64,000 nt of DNA from Acidianus sp. HS-5 (GCF_021655615.1 NZ_AP025245.1:1-64000); one strand, 5' to 3'. Counted from the stretch's first letter, positions 1 to 8,952 are shown. Made by a program: numbers and translations. The notes: generated by a model from the sequence alone, not told the origin.

Positions 1-82
1 AAAGTGGTAATATTTTCTCTCATTATAGAAACAAAGCTAATAAAGAAAACAGGATTGTCTATATATTAAAAAGAAAAAGATT

Positions 83-400
83 TTATAGTACTAAGTAAAT
101 ATATCCTTCTTGTATTCTTTTTATTATCTCCTTTAAAGATGCTGGTACGTAAATTACTCCCGGTGCTAATTCCTCTTTAGTTATATTCCTAGCCTCCATT
201 GATGTTCCGCAAGCAACAACTTTAACTTTCTCGTTCTTCAATAGTGGAGCAATCCTATTCCTCTGGGTAACTGCTGCAATTCCGCCGTTCAAGTATACTA
301 CTTCAACTTCCTCAGCCTCAGGCATTTCAGATAGGTGAGTTGCTGCAGTTATTGACATTGGTATCTTTTCCTCAGAATCGACTGAAAGGACTATTTTCAT
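83..400 (-). CDS. DsrE/DsrF-like family protein
   Basis: This is a 105-aa soluble protein with the alternating beta-alpha pattern of the DsrE/DsrF family. A conserved-type cysteine sits in the segment VVACGTSMEAR (about residues 62-72), the position of the reactive cysteine of the family. Family members bind or transfer sulfane sulfur in sulfur-oxidising prokaryotes, but many small archaeal ones have no known role. The gene stands alone here, without tusA or hdr-like neighbours, so a sulfur-trafficking role is inference. The fold-level call is fairly secure; the function is not. Confidence 0.65.
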   Translation of the reverse strand: MKIVLSVDSEEKIPMSITAATHLSEMPEAEEVEVVYLNGGIAAVTQRNRIAPLLKNEKVKVVACGTSMEARNITKEELAPGVIYVPASLKEIIKRIQEGYIYLVL

Positions 401-646
401 TTTCCCACTGATAGTAAAATCTCGTATGACATTTTTAAATCTACTCTGAAAAAATCAAATTGAATTCTTTTCTTAACATTAACAGAAAAGGGATATTAAT
501 AAGGGGAAATATTTTAGTATAGTTATTTTTCTTCCTTTCTATATAAAAGAAACTCTTATTAGCAACAACACTCGTGCATATGTTTTACATCGAATCATTA
601 AGAAGAGTCGCCTTAGATTTTTTAGGAGTGGAGAGAATAAACAGTT

Positions 647-1159
647 ATGGAGGAAAAGCTAACTTCTCCCAAAATTGATAGGAAAGCTTACGTTAGAGCC
701 AGAATTATTGAAACATTAGATGATATAGACGTAGCAACAAACATGTGGATTGCAGGGAGGAGTAGGAATTCCGCAGGTAAAATATTTAGTGCAGTTAAGG
801 CATTATTATCAGCATTAGTAACTAAAAATCTTGATAAATTATCAAATGAGTGGTACGTGAAAAGAGGCTACAATGCACCTACTCACTCATTGAAAGGAAT
901 TTCAATCGACTTGTCCAAGCTAGGTTATGCGCAAGTTGAGAACATAGCTGATAAAGCTTTCCTTCTGCATGATTATCAATATAATGGTTTTGACCCAGAC
1001 TTTCCTAAGTATAAAAAGAAGGAGGAAGTTTTGCATGATATTCTAATAGTGAGCAATTTCATTTTAAACAATATAAAGGAATGGTTTAAGGATGAATGGG
1101 ATAGCGATCTAGATAAGATATACGAAATCACACTATCTGAAGTGAAGAAGTTAAAGTAA
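647..1159 (+). CDS. PaREP1 family protein (HEPN-like)
   Basis: This 170-aa helical protein matches the archaeal PaREP1 family: an N-terminal segment ARIIETLDDIDVA followed by a helix containing RNSAGKIFSAVKALLSAL, the typical alanine-rich helix. PaREP1 proteins are expanded in crenarchaea and are grouped with HEPN-type helical domains; their role is unknown and a toxin or antitoxin-like role is only inferred. A TATA-like box (tctatataaa, about 537-546) lies roughly 100 bp upstream, which would leave a leader of about 75 nt, unusual here. A GGAG-type ribosome binding site near 624-633 supports the ATG at 647. Confidence 0.7.
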   Translation: MEEKLTSPKIDRKAYVRARIIETLDDIDVATNMWIAGRSRNSAGKIFSAVKALLSALVTKNLDKLSNEWYVKRGYNAPTHSLKGISIDLSKLGYAQVENIADKAFLLHDYQYNGFDPDFPKYKKKEEVLHDILIVSNFILNNIKEWFKDEWDSDLDKIYEITLSEVKKLK

Positions 1160-1293
1160 TGTAACATCTTTTTTAACAATGTCGAGTTGAAAATTATTGA
1201 GGGACATAGGGGTTTCGTTATTTGTTCTAATAGGGGATGCGAGTTCTATCCTATCTCGTTAGATTTAATATCTTCTTTTCATCTTTGCATGAT

Positions 1294-1710
1294 ATGAAGG
1301 TTGTAAAATATTACGTTGATGTTAAAGTTGAATTGAAAGAGGGCAAAAATGCAGATATTGAGAAGGTTAAGTTAGAAGGTTTGCTCAAGAGGTTTACAAA
1401 GAAAAAAGAGGACAAAGAGGAACCTAAGCTTACGGTTAATGATCATACTATAGAGCTTTCCGGAATAAGGTTCAGGGAGCGTATAGGTTTTAGGAATTTT
1501 GTTGATGAATTAGCTGAGAAGTATGAGGCTAAGTGTACTCCTTTGAATGAGGCTAACGGTAAGATAACTGTGCAGTGTGAGAGTGATAAAGCTAAAATAT
1601 CTTTTGAGGCTAATGTTACGAGGTTTAAGAGACCTAAGAAGGAAGGAGAAGAAAAAGAAGGAGAGAGTAAGAAAGAGGAAGAAGCTAAGACTTCAGGAAG
1701 TTCTCAGTAA
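1294..1710 (+). CDS. Conserved hypothetical, charged C-terminal tail
   Basis: I do not recognise this 138-aa protein. The ORF is open upstream to 1237, but the ATG at 1294 (MKVVKYYVDVKVEL) is preferred because the protein then begins with a regular beta strand and a TATA-like stretch (agatttaata) lies about 30 bp before it. The body alternates strands and helices with two cysteines; the last 30 residues are almost only Lys, Glu, Ser and Gly and are probably disordered. The 3' end overlaps the convergent CARF-PIN gene by 26 bp. No function is assigned. Confidence 0.6.
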   Translation: MKVVKYYVDVKVELKEGKNADIEKVKLEGLLKRFTKKKEDKEEPKLTVNDHTIELSGIRFRERIGFRNFVDELAEKYEAKCTPLNEANGKITVQCESDKAKISFEANVTRFKRPKKEGEEKEGESKKEEEAKTSGSSQ

Positions 1711-2917
1711 CTGAGAGCAAGTAAGGATAGTTTAATTCTTCCTTTGTAGTTTTTATTTTCACGCTCTCCTCATATTCCCTTATTTTTGGTATTGTAGCTA
1801 CGGTTTCTTCATTAATCTTTATTGAAGTTTCCGTGAAGTACTTTACGCAATTTAGGTACTCTCCTATATTTCCTTCTCCCTTAATTTCGTTCCTCAATAG
1901 TATTGTAGATATTCCTTTTGATTTTGCTGTGTTTGAAACTCCTACGTCCTTGGTTACTAAAACAAGCTTTTCTGGTAATTCGCTTTTTAATCTTTTGCTC
2001 TCTTCTATCAACGGCATGTCTCCGAACCTATTATTTTCTTCCGTTAGTGGAGGTGTGTGGGACTTTCTGTAGCTTTCCATCCCCATGTAAAAACGGTATA
2101 ATTTTTCGTCCTTTTGTGTACTGTTAGTGTGGTACTGTAATTCGTTATAAATCGATCTCGATGCTAATAGCCTGTATCCGTATTCTTTAGAGTACGTCAA
2201 GTACTTTAGCCTAGGTCCTATATAGATATAAGAGTTAGTGTCAGCTATAAAGAACGATCCCGTTTCTTTCTTTATTTCCTCTTCCTCCTTAAATCTTAGA
2301 AAACCAGATCTGAGTAAGCATAATTCTTCATTATCGTCAGTAGGCTTGGTTATTTCTTCTGGAGTGGATTCCCTAAAAGAGTTCTCTATAGTTACTTTTC
2401 CAAGGAGGCTGTAAATATTTATTAATGCAGGGGTTGCTATAACAGATAGTTTGTTCTCTTTTGGGAGTCCTTTAGCTGTTTTAGGTGGGTCAAAGTTTAT
2501 TTCTTCTCCGTCTCTCATGTTGTATACTTTTACTTCGTTGAATGGAATGTAACCGAAGATTCTGTAGCCTTCTCTTTCCTCAGCTATGTATACATAACGT
2601 ACATTCTTAGCTTTGGAATAAGCTATTACTGAATAAGCCATGTATTTTCTGCCAGGAGTTATGTCTGCAACGTCCAAGTTTATGCTCTGCAACTTATTCC
2701 TCCATGATTTTAGACCTCTGCCTAATTCTACTTCTTCGATTTCAGCATCTATACCGAGGATTTTTATGACGTCTTTTAATCCTCCATAATCTCTTTTTGA
2801 TTTTTCCTCAGATAATATTACAATTTTCTCCACGTCTCTTAATCCCGTGAAAATTTCAGTTAACACTGCATTAGTAGTTGTAACTAGCTTGTCTGAGCCT
2901 AATACACCGAGAATCAT
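1685..2917 (-). CDS. CARF-PIN protein, candidate cyclic-oligoadenylate-activated nuclease
   Basis: This 410-aa protein appears to be a two-domain CRISPR ancillary effector. The N-terminal half has the Rossmann-like CARF layout: a start MILGVLGSDK and, at residues 85-94, DITPGRKYMA, the motif that contacts cyclic oligoadenylate in Card1/Can and Csx1-type CARF domains. The C-terminal half reads as a PIN nuclease: FIADTN with Asp226, Glu259 in SIYNEL, Asp300, and VTKD with Asp324 before a typical SNTAKSKGI turn. CARF fused to PIN is a recognised but little-studied class in comparative surveys of CARF proteins. No cas gene or array is adjacent. Its promoter lies in a 74-bp divergent gap, with a TATA-like cttatttaatt near 2938-2948. 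The domain call is from motifs only. Confidence 0.7.
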   Translation of the reverse strand: MILGVLGSDKLVTTTNAVLTEIFTGLRDVEKIVILSEEKSKRDYGGLKDVIKILGIDAEIEEVELGRGLKSWRNKLQSINLDVADITPGRKYMAYSVIAYSKAKNVRYVYIAEEREGYRIFGYIPFNEVKVYNMRDGEEINFDPPKTAKGLPKENKLSVIATPALINIYSLLGKVTIENSFRESTPEEITKPTDDNEELCLLRSGFLRFKEEEEIKKETGSFFIADTNSYIYIGPRLKYLTYSKEYGYRLLASRSIYNELQYHTNSTQKDEKLYRFYMGMESYRKSHTPPLTEENNRFGDMPLIEESKRLKSELPEKLVLVTKDVGVSNTAKSKGISTILLRNEIKGEGNIGEYLNCVKYFTETSIKINEETVATIPKIREYEESVKIKTTKEELNYPYLLSVTENFLKS

Positions 2918-2991
2918 AGAATAAAATATGATGGAAATTAAATAAGTAATCTTGAAAGACTTTTTATACTCAGAGAGAAGGAGAAAAAGTA

Positions 2992-3552
2992 ATGTGTCTA
3001 GGTTTAATACTTGACATAATCTTCTTCATCATAGATATAATTATACCTATTTGGAATTCATATAACAGCGGTAAGATCTCTGCATATAGGAAGGGATTAG
3101 GGAAACTGCTTTACACTTTAGGCGGATTTTTGCCTATGAGTTATGTTCTAAGCTTAATTATAGCTATAGTCCTAGGAATTTTAGGCTATATTTCAGTCTC
3201 TACCGCGGTTTTCATACTTTCCTTTTCAGACTTAGTTTTTGGCTTAGAAATTATTGTGTGGGGAGTTATTGCTACTTATTTGAGTGCTATGAGTACTGCA
3301 AGAGGTGGAGGTTGGAAGGCAGGGATAGTAACAGCTTATAACGCTTTTGCTACAATATTTGATGCATGGGCTTACATCTCCTCTTTCTTCTCAAATTTGA
3401 GAGATGCCAGGAAAGCCATAGATTCTAGCGACTTCTCAGTAATTGATGTTATAATAATATTTGTAGCAGCGTTGGGAGTAGGCTTTCTAATTACTTATTC
3501 TGCATATAAGGAGGGATTGAAGTCTACAAGGACTAGGCACTTCTACTATTGA
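2992..3552 (+). CDS. Multi-pass membrane protein, unknown
   Basis: This 186-aa protein has about five hydrophobic segments (residues 2-20, 45-65, 67-90, 105-125 and 148-170) and no recognisable transporter or enzyme motif. It is divergent from the CARF-PIN gene across 74 bp, with a TATA-like tttttata about 28 bp before the ATG, fitting a leaderless or near-leaderless transcript. The C-terminal coding end overlaps the convergent metallo-beta-lactamase gene by 20 bp. Pairing of a CARF effector with a membrane protein occurs elsewhere, but divergent orientation gives no proof of a link here. Confidence 0.6.
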   Translation: MCLGLILDIIFFIIDIIIPIWNSYNSGKISAYRKGLGKLLYTLGGFLPMSYVLSLIIAIVLGILGYISVSTAVFILSFSDLVFGLEIIVWGVIATYLSAMSTARGGGWKAGIVTAYNAFATIFDAWAYISSFFSNLRDARKAIDSSDFSVIDVIIIFVAALGVGFLITYSAYKEGLKSTRTRHFYY

Positions 3553-4306
3553 GTTCTTCTTCTAAGAGATCTAATCCTACCTTATCTAGGCTTTTTAGCC
3601 AATCTATGAATTTTTTAACGTTTTCTCCTTCAAATACTGAACCGTGTTGTGGAGCTATTATTTTAATGTCGAGTCCTTGTATTTGATTTAACCATAGTTC
3701 TATTGCTTTCCTGTTTGCCATGTATTTTTTGTGGAATCCTTCCATGTATTTTTTATGTTCTTCGAAGTCGTCAACTATTATATACCATTTACCTGCAGGA
3801 AAGACTGCTGCTCCTAAGTCTCCTGAGAAGTAAACTTTTGTTATTGGGTCATAAAGGTGGAAGTTTCCTACAGAGTGAAGGAAGTGTGCTGGAATTATTT
3901 TCAGTTCATCTCCGTTAAGGTTTATTTCCATACCTTGGATTGGTATTCTTATTACGTTTATTTTAATATCTACTCCTACGTGCGGGAGGAATCTGTCCCA
4001 TAAGTCTGAGATTAATATTTTTGCATTTGGGCAATAGCTTAACCATAGGGAAAGTCCAGAGACTATGTCAGGATCTTCGTGTGATAGGAAGATGTATTCT
4101 ATATCTTCTGGCTTAATGAACTTTTGCATGGTGTCGTAAACTCTCTCGAAGACTAGTGGTCCTCCGGGATCCATTAATATTCCTTTATCTTTTACAGTGA
4201 GGAGGTATTGGTTTGTTAATATTCCTTTATCCATTTCAGCTTCATCTATTGATAGCCAAACGAATTTGTTCCCTTTTTCTTCTGCTAATACGAGGGGTTC
4301 GATCAT
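3533..4306 (-). CDS. ODP/flavodiiron-like metallo-beta-lactamase
   Basis: This 257-aa protein has the diiron metallo-beta-lactamase domain of flavodiiron proteins without the flavodoxin part. Visible motifs are LSHEDPD (residues 75-80), HSVGNFH with a downstream YFSGDLGAA, and the final PQHGS loop. In the flavodiiron family the corresponding residues hold two irons and reduce O2 or NO; stand-alone versions (ODP) are thought to sense or bind oxygen. The sixth position of the first motif is Ile rather than His, as in flavodiiron types. The gene starts directly after the stop of the upstream minus-strand gene (4307), so the two are probably one transcript. Confidence 0.8.
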   Translation of the reverse strand: MIEPLVLAEEKGNKFVWLSIDEAEMDKGILTNQYLLTVKDKGILMDPGGPLVFERVYDTMQKFIKPEDIEYIFLSHEDPDIVSGLSLWLSYCPNAKILISDLWDRFLPHVGVDIKINVIRIPIQGMEINLNGDELKIIPAHFLHSVGNFHLYDPITKVYFSGDLGAAVFPAGKWYIIVDDFEEHKKYMEGFHKKYMANRKAIELWLNQIQGLDIKIIAPQHGSVFEGENVKKFIDWLKSLDKVGLDLLEEELNSRSA

Positions 4307-5044
4307 TTAAATCACCATGCTTGTTTTTAATAGATTTGCGTAAACCGAAACGTGAAATGTACCTTTAAGTTTTAGCAATTCTTGTTCAGTAAAGGATTCT
4401 TTATCACTAGTTTTTATGTATACCCCTTTTAATTCTCCGTTAGCAAAGAGTAATCTAAAGGTGCTTTCCTCGTTGAATCCTGAGATATAAATTACGGGAT
4501 ATTGTGCGAATTTATGTAATAAGTCTTCAACGAAAGGAGTTATGTCTATCTTTCCCGTGTCCAGAGTTCCAGTGTATATTAGTTTAGAAGTTGAAACTAG
4601 TTTTGCGACGAAAGATAATGAGGATAACCTTGATGATAATGTATTATTTCTTGTGGGTGAGACTGTCTTTTGTTCAAGGTATTTTTTCTTTAAATTCCTT
4701 AACGTTTCCTCCAGTAATTTGCCCATTTGTTTCTCGAATTTTCCGGAATAGGAAATCGATAATGTTATACATTTTTTACTCTTATTAAAGGTAATAAGTA
4801 AATTCGCAAAGGAGAAATCGTTCTTGAATTTATGTTCAACGTATCCTCCTCCTGCAAGGCTAGTAATTTCATATTCTAGGATTTTGCTAAAGAAGAGCAA
4901 AGACTTTACTCTAACTTTTATTGTGTTCTCTGAGAAACCTACTAAACTTGGTATGCAGTCTATTAAATTCTTTTTATCGTAAAACCAAAGTTTTTCTTCT
5001 TCAGGGTTCTCTGTTTCAATTTCTTCAGCCAACTTTATAACCAT
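4307..5044 (-). CDS. Hypothetical protein upstream of ODP-type hydrolase
   Basis: I do not recognise this 245-aa soluble protein. Its first 30 residues are rich in Glu and aromatic residues, a central Ser/Asn-rich linker (about 128-145) divides two alpha/beta parts, and no cysteine cluster or nucleotide motif is seen. Its stop abuts the ATG of the ODP-like gene with no gap, so co-expression and a shared oxygen or redox role are plausible inference. The next in-frame Met is at about residue 107, so the annotated start is kept although a TATA-like tttatata lies unusually close to it. Confidence 0.6.
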   Translation of the reverse strand: MVIKLAEEIETENPEEEKLWFYDKKNLIDCIPSLVGFSENTIKVRVKSLLFFSKILEYEITSLAGGGYVEHKFKNDFSFANLLITFNKSKKCITLSISYSGKFEKQMGKLLEETLRNLKKKYLEQKTVSPTRNNTLSSRLSSLSFVAKLVSTSKLIYTGTLDTGKIDITPFVEDLLHKFAQYPVIYISGFNEESTFRLLFANGELKGVYIKTSDKESFTEQELLKLKGTFHVSVYANLLKTSMVI

Positions 5045-5204
5045 CTTATATAAAGAGATCTTTTGTCTTCTATTTAAGCTAGTATGGAGTTTGGATTTAA
5101 ACCGTTTACTTTTCTTTTCTAAATTATGTATAAGGTTTAATGCTATTTTTTACCAAACAAATTAAATGTACATTTTTACAAAAAAAGTGTAAATTTTCCT
5201 TGTT

Positions 5205-5684
5205 CTATATATTATCAGTAAATATGTAAGGCTTTAGGATGTAAGGCTGTTTTAATATAAATGCTTGTACCCTGTCGGTGAAGGCTATTTTTGTGAATAG
5301 TTCTTCCTTTGTTTCCTTGTTAATCTCCTTAACAATTTCATCTCCTAATAATGTTAAAGCTTTCTTTTCATCTTCACTTTTAATCTCTTTTTCGATTTCC
5401 TTAAAGGTGACCTTCTCTATTTTATTTTCACTTTCTAGTTCGTTAACTATGCTCAGTAGCCATTCTGATGGATATTTTGCTATTTTTCCTGATCTGAATA
5501 CTTCGTACCATGACCTTATTATTTCATTAACTTGTCTAGGAGATAAAGTGTTACCTAATTTTTTGCCTATGTAAATTTGTGAGATTCCTTTATACGTTAA
5601 TTCTTCAGAAGTTATTGTGCCTATTTTTATTCCTAACCAGAACGCGTAGAATTGGTCTCCCATGTAAGCGAACGCGTAAATCAT
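5205..5684 (-). CDS. Hypothetical protein
   Basis: This 159-aa protein is not recognised. The first 30 residues are aromatic and hydrophobic (YAFAYMGDQFYAFWLGIKIG), followed by a long charged helical part (residues 80-130) rich in Lys and Glu. The pattern NEIIRSWYEVF suggests a helical surface. It is monocistronic, flanked by an AT-rich gap of 160 bp downstream and a 91-bp gap upstream that separates it from the divergent propeller gene. Confidence 0.5.
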   Translation of the reverse strand: MIYAFAYMGDQFYAFWLGIKIGTITSEELTYKGISQIYIGKKLGNTLSPRQVNEIIRSWYEVFRSGKIAKYPSEWLLSIVNELESENKIEKVTFKEIEKEIKSEDEKKALTLLGDEIVKEINKETKEELFTKIAFTDRVQAFILKQPYILKPYIFTDNI

Positions 5685-5775
5685 AGTTTTTAATTACTGA
5701 GTCTAAGTAATAAGTTCTTAATTATCTCCTTTGCATCGATAGAATTTTTTAGTAATCTATATTTACTCGTTATAC

Positions 5776-6735
5776 ATGATTGTTAAATTCTTAGTATTAG
5801 CTTTAGTATTGATTTCTCTCTCTTCATCAATAGTTTCAATTAAGGTTGGTAATTCTCCTTCCTTCGTTTTGTGTAATTCTGGTTATATTTATGTTACAAA
5901 TTATAATTCTAGTACTGTAAGTGTTATAAATCCTAGTAATAATGATGTTGTTTCTACTATAAGCGTTGGTGCAAAGCCTATAGATATGATTAACGTAGGT
6001 AAGAAGATTTACGTGTCTTTAACGGGGTGTAATAAGATTGATGTGATAGAGGATGGTAAAGTAATTAATACAATTAATTTGCCTTCTATTCCTTACTATA
6101 TGGCTTACGACTGCAAGGACAATGAAGTTTTCGTATTGGAGCCAGGAATTGAATCAATAGCGATAATAGAAAATTGTACTGTGGTAAGAACTATGAATTT
6201 AGGATATTCTCCGTACGCAATAGCTTTTGATCCTAAGGATTGCCTCTTATATATAGGCAGTTGCAGTAATGTTTATGTCTATAATACAAATTTAAAGTTA
6301 AATAAGACCTGCAATGTAGGAGGCGAAATTGCTTATATTAACTTCTGTAGGAGAAATATTTTCATAACTAGTTGGAAAACTAACGAGCTTATAATAATTA
6401 ATTCCCATGGTACTTTTCGTTTTAGTGCAGGAATAGATCCTTATGACGCGATTTATGTTGGTGAGTATATTTATGTTAGTGATATAGGTAGTGGATCTAT
6501 CTTAGTTCTGACCACTAGCGGAAAGGTAGTTGATAATATCTCAGTTGGAGGGAGGCCATCGATCATGATGTATAAGGATGGATATATTTATATAGTTAAT
6601 AGTCTTTCCAATACTGTTTTTGTAATATCTCAAGTAACTCCTCCATCACGTTATTGTCTGTATTATTTAATAGCCGGTGGAATAGCAGTCATAGCTATAG
6701 TAGGATATTTTATACTTAAAAGGGAAATTAAATAA
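5776..6735 (+). CDS. YncE-like beta-propeller, secreted and membrane-anchored
   Basis: This 319-aa protein has an N-terminal hydrophobic signal (residues 1-21), then about six YVTN/YncE-type propeller blades, visible as recurring IYVTNYNSSTVSVI, KIYVSLTGCNKIDVI and YIYVSDIG-type strands, and a C-terminal hydrophobic helix (about 291-313) ending in KREIK. It should sit outside the cell, tethered by the C-terminal helix. Archaeal YncE-like propellers occur as surface proteins; ligand unknown. Many Asn-X-Ser/Thr sites fit an N-glycosylated surface protein. Cysteines are unusually frequent, about twelve, and may form disulfides. It converges on the DMT gene with a 3-bp gap. Confidence 0.75.
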   Translation: MIVKFLVLALVLISLSSSIVSIKVGNSPSFVLCNSGYIYVTNYNSSTVSVINPSNNDVVSTISVGAKPIDMINVGKKIYVSLTGCNKIDVIEDGKVINTINLPSIPYYMAYDCKDNEVFVLEPGIESIAIIENCTVVRTMNLGYSPYAIAFDPKDCLLYIGSCSNVYVYNTNLKLNKTCNVGGEIAYINFCRRNIFITSWKTNELIIINSHGTFRFSAGIDPYDAIYVGEYIYVSDIGSGSILVLTTSGKVVDNISVGGRPSIMMYKDGYIYIVNSLSNTVFVISQVTPPSRYCLYYLIAGGIAVIAIVGYFILKREIK

Positions 6736-6738
6736 TTT

Positions 6739-7539
6739 TTATTTTTTATTAATCACAATCATTATTGATGATACTATTAGTGTTGATCCTAATATTTCGA
6801 AAAGTGTAGGTATTTGGTTAAACGTAAAAATTGCTAAGATTGTTGCAACTACAGGCTCCAGTAAGCCTATAGTTTCTATATATTGCGGTTTAACCTTATT
6901 TGAGGAATAAATGACGCTAGTGTGACCTATTAACGTCGGAATGAAGATTAAACCCAATAAGGAAAGCATTGCTGTTAAGTCTACTTTTCCTATCCCTTGG
7001 TATATCATGAAAGGTAGTGAGAAAAATGAAGATGATATATAAATGCTCGAAGTTAATACTAGGGGATTTTCATCGTTTTTGCTCAGTAATGTAGTATAAA
7101 GCGAAATAAGGAACGCTGAGATTAAGGACATAGTATTACCGTATAAATAACCTGGTTGTAAAGGGTAATTCATTATCAAAACTCCAGAAAAACCTATTGC
7201 AGTTATTATTGCGTCAATTCTTTCAGCCTTAAATTTGCTTAAAGGCGATAGAAGTATTGCAAAAAACGGTGAAGTGGAAACTAGTACAGTTGCGTCAATT
7301 ACTGTAGTGTTGTAAACTCCTAGGATAAAGGTTATCATGTGGAGTGATAATAATAGTCCGAAAGGTGAATATTTTAATACCTTTCTAAGGTCTATTTTAC
7401 CTAGAGATAGAATTAGTCCAGCTACGAGAAACCTGAAGAATGCTATAGATCCTGGAGTTAATCCTGTAAATTTTATGAATATTGCTGCGGTGCCAAAGGA
7501 TATTCCGCCTACTATTAAGATTGCGTAATTCTTATTCAC
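6739..7539 (-). CDS. EamA/DMT-family permease
   Basis: This 266-aa protein shows ten hydrophobic helices arranged as two EamA repeats, opening with GGISFGTAAIFIKFTG and RFLVAGLIL, hallmarks of drug/metabolite transporters. Such permeases export or import small metabolites or amino acids; the substrate cannot be read from sequence. The start codon is GTG at 7537-7539. Its end meets the convergent propeller gene over a T-rich stretch. A second, distinct EamA gene lies at 57.1-57.9 kb. Confidence 0.8.
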   Translation of the reverse strand: MNKNYAILIVGGISFGTAAIFIKFTGLTPGSIAFFRFLVAGLILSLGKIDLRKVLKYSPFGLLLSLHMITFILGVYNTTVIDATVLVSTSPFFAILLSPLSKFKAERIDAIITAIGFSGVLIMNYPLQPGYLYGNTMSLISAFLISLYTTLLSKNDENPLVLTSSIYISSSFFSLPFMIYQGIGKVDLTAMLSLLGLIFIPTLIGHTSVIYSSNKVKPQYIETIGLLEPVVATILAIFTFNQIPTLFEILGSTLIVSSIMIVINKK

Positions 7540-7573
7540 GTTTGCTTATTTCTTGGATTTCTTAATTTAATTT

Positions 7574-7819
7574 ATGGATCCTAAGGATAAGGTTATATCG
7601 TCTGAGGTGAAAAGTAAGATAGTTTTTGTTATGAAGAAAGAAGGAGGAAAGTTATCTTTTAAGGATATTAAGGACCTTGTTGGAGTTTCTACTGATACTT
7701 TAAAATTGCATTTAGCAGACTTAATTGCTGACGGAGTAATTAGGAAGTGTAAAGGGAAATACGTTCTTACTGATATTGGAGAAGAGATAGGTGAATTATT
7801 GTTGAAAAGGAACTATTAG
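7574..7819 (+). CDS. Small winged-helix DNA-binding protein
   Basis: This 81-aa protein is essentially one winged helix: a helix-turn-helix at GKLSFKDIKDLVGVSTDTLKL (split at the turn) and a wing VIRKCKGKYVLTDIG. It resembles single-domain archaeal transcription factors. It is divergent from the DMT gene over 34 bp, so it may control that promoter as well as its own. Its 3' end overlaps the convergent ParA-like gene by 24 bp. Confidence 0.7.
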   Translation: MDPKDKVISSEVKSKIVFVMKKEGGKLSFKDIKDLVGVSTDTLKLHLADLIADGVIRKCKGKYVLTDIGEEIGELLLKRNY

Positions 7820-8266
7820 CCTATCTTTTCTTAAACCTAGTAAATTTTCAGCTAATCTGTTAAGCGTAGGTTCTGGTAGTGTTTCTATTTCTTCATAGAA
7901 TAATTTTCCGTTAAAAGGAACAAGGACTGACCTAAATTTTTGAACTTTTCTTAATATTTCGTTTTGCTCACACGGAAAAGGTGAAACCTTATTTACTATT
8001 AGAAAATCCTCGTCTATAATGTAATTTAGACTGATTTCTAAGCTTTGTTGATCTGTAATAAATAGTTTCCATTTCATTTTACCGTTTTTTATGGGAATAT
8101 CCACATTATCTAATATCATAATTTCAGGGTTATCGCTTTTACTAATTTCATTTTCAGAATAAAATGATACTCTCCTTTTTTCTTTCTTCGTAAAGTAGTA
8201 AAAAAGATATTTTGATATTATTGTTTTTCCTGAACCTCCTTTAACTCCATGAACTCTAATAATCAT
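7796..8266 (-). CDS. Short ParA/MinD-type ATPase
   Basis: This 156-aa protein begins MIIRVHGVKGGSGKT, a deviant Walker A motif with the signature first lysine (KGGxGKT) of the ParA/MinD/Soj group, followed by a Walker B-like PEIMILDNVD near residue 50. ParA proteins are usually 200-300 aa, so this is a minimal version. It overlaps the upstream gene by 11 bp, indicating translational coupling. ParA relatives position plasmids, chromosomes or membrane complexes; with no plasmid partition gene nearby, the role is open. The fold call is good, the function unknown. Confidence 0.7.
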   Translation of the reverse strand: MIIRVHGVKGGSGKTIISKYLFYYFTKKEKRRVSFYSENEISKSDNPEIMILDNVDIPIKNGKMKWKLFITDQQSLEISLNYIIDEDFLIVNKVSPFPCEQNEILRKVQKFRSVLVPFNGKLFYEEIETLPEPTLNRLAENLLGLRKDRLIVPFQQ

Positions 8267-8945
8267 AACATTCAGCCGGATATCCTGAAGATCTGATTTT
8301 TAATTTTAATAAAATAGTATAAATGTCTTTCCTATTTAAAGGGAGGAAGACAGCTCCCAAAGGTCTACAAAATAGGAACTTCTTCTCAGCTATTGCTTTA
8401 CCCTTTTCGATGTTTGCTTTGAAAACTAATAAATCCGTTAGCCATTTATTAGGCCTTGCGAGATATTCTTCATCTCCTTTTAGTTTGCCAACTACGTAAC
8501 CTTCAATGTAATCTCCATTCAGTTTATTAAATATTACTGCACTTTTCCTATTTGTTAAATATCCTAGAATTCCAGTTCTCTCATCAGTTATTGGAAAATC
8601 TTTTCCAAGGACAAACTCGTCAGAGTAGAATTCTACTCCTGCAGTTTTCCACGTTAGTCCTTTTGTATTAGCCTTCTTTATAGGAAGCTTAAGTGGATCA
8701 TGCCTTATAAGTCCAGGTTCGTATGAAGGCGGGAAACCATTAACCGATACTATCATTTGTTGTTCTCTTAAAAACCCTGCAATTTCAAGTGTATCGAATA
8801 TATAATTATCATCCGGAATTAAATTTATTTTCTTTAACTCATGAAAATATTTCACAATAGAAAAGGAATCAGTATCTATTAGTACACTATCTCCATCTTT
8901 TAATTTATACCCTTTTAGTAAATCTCTAGCATAGATGAGCTCCAC
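8256..8945 (-). CDS. Unknown protein coupled to short ParA-like ATPase
   Basis: I do not recognise this 229-aa soluble protein. It is a mixed alpha/beta sequence with no transmembrane segment, with clusters such as VNGFPPSYEPGL and DFPITDERTGILGYL and a C-terminus rich in Tyr. Its stop overlaps the ATG of the ParA-like gene by 11 bp, so it is the obvious partner of that ATPase. A perfect 8-bp inverted repeat sits 8-27 bp upstream of its ATG, where a TATA box or operator would be. The pair has the look of a self-regulated two-gene module, but no known system is matched. Confidence 0.6.
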   Translation of the reverse strand: MELIYARDLLKGYKLKDGDSVLIDTDSFSIVKYFHELKKINLIPDDNYIFDTLEIAGFLREQQMIVSVNGFPPSYEPGLIRHDPLKLPIKKANTKGLTWKTAGVEFYSDEFVLGKDFPITDERTGILGYLTNRKSAVIFNKLNGDYIEGYVVGKLKGDEEYLARPNKWLTDLLVFKANIEKGKAIAEKKFLFCRPLGAVFLPLNRKDIYTILLKLKIRSSGYPAECYDY

Positions 8946-8952
8946 ATTATAT

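Noticed and set aside
1187..1297. A 36-codon TTG-start ORF with three cysteines ahead of the gene at 1294
   Set aside because: It has a weak start codon, no recognisable zinc motif spacing and no conservation evidence; it was left out of the features.
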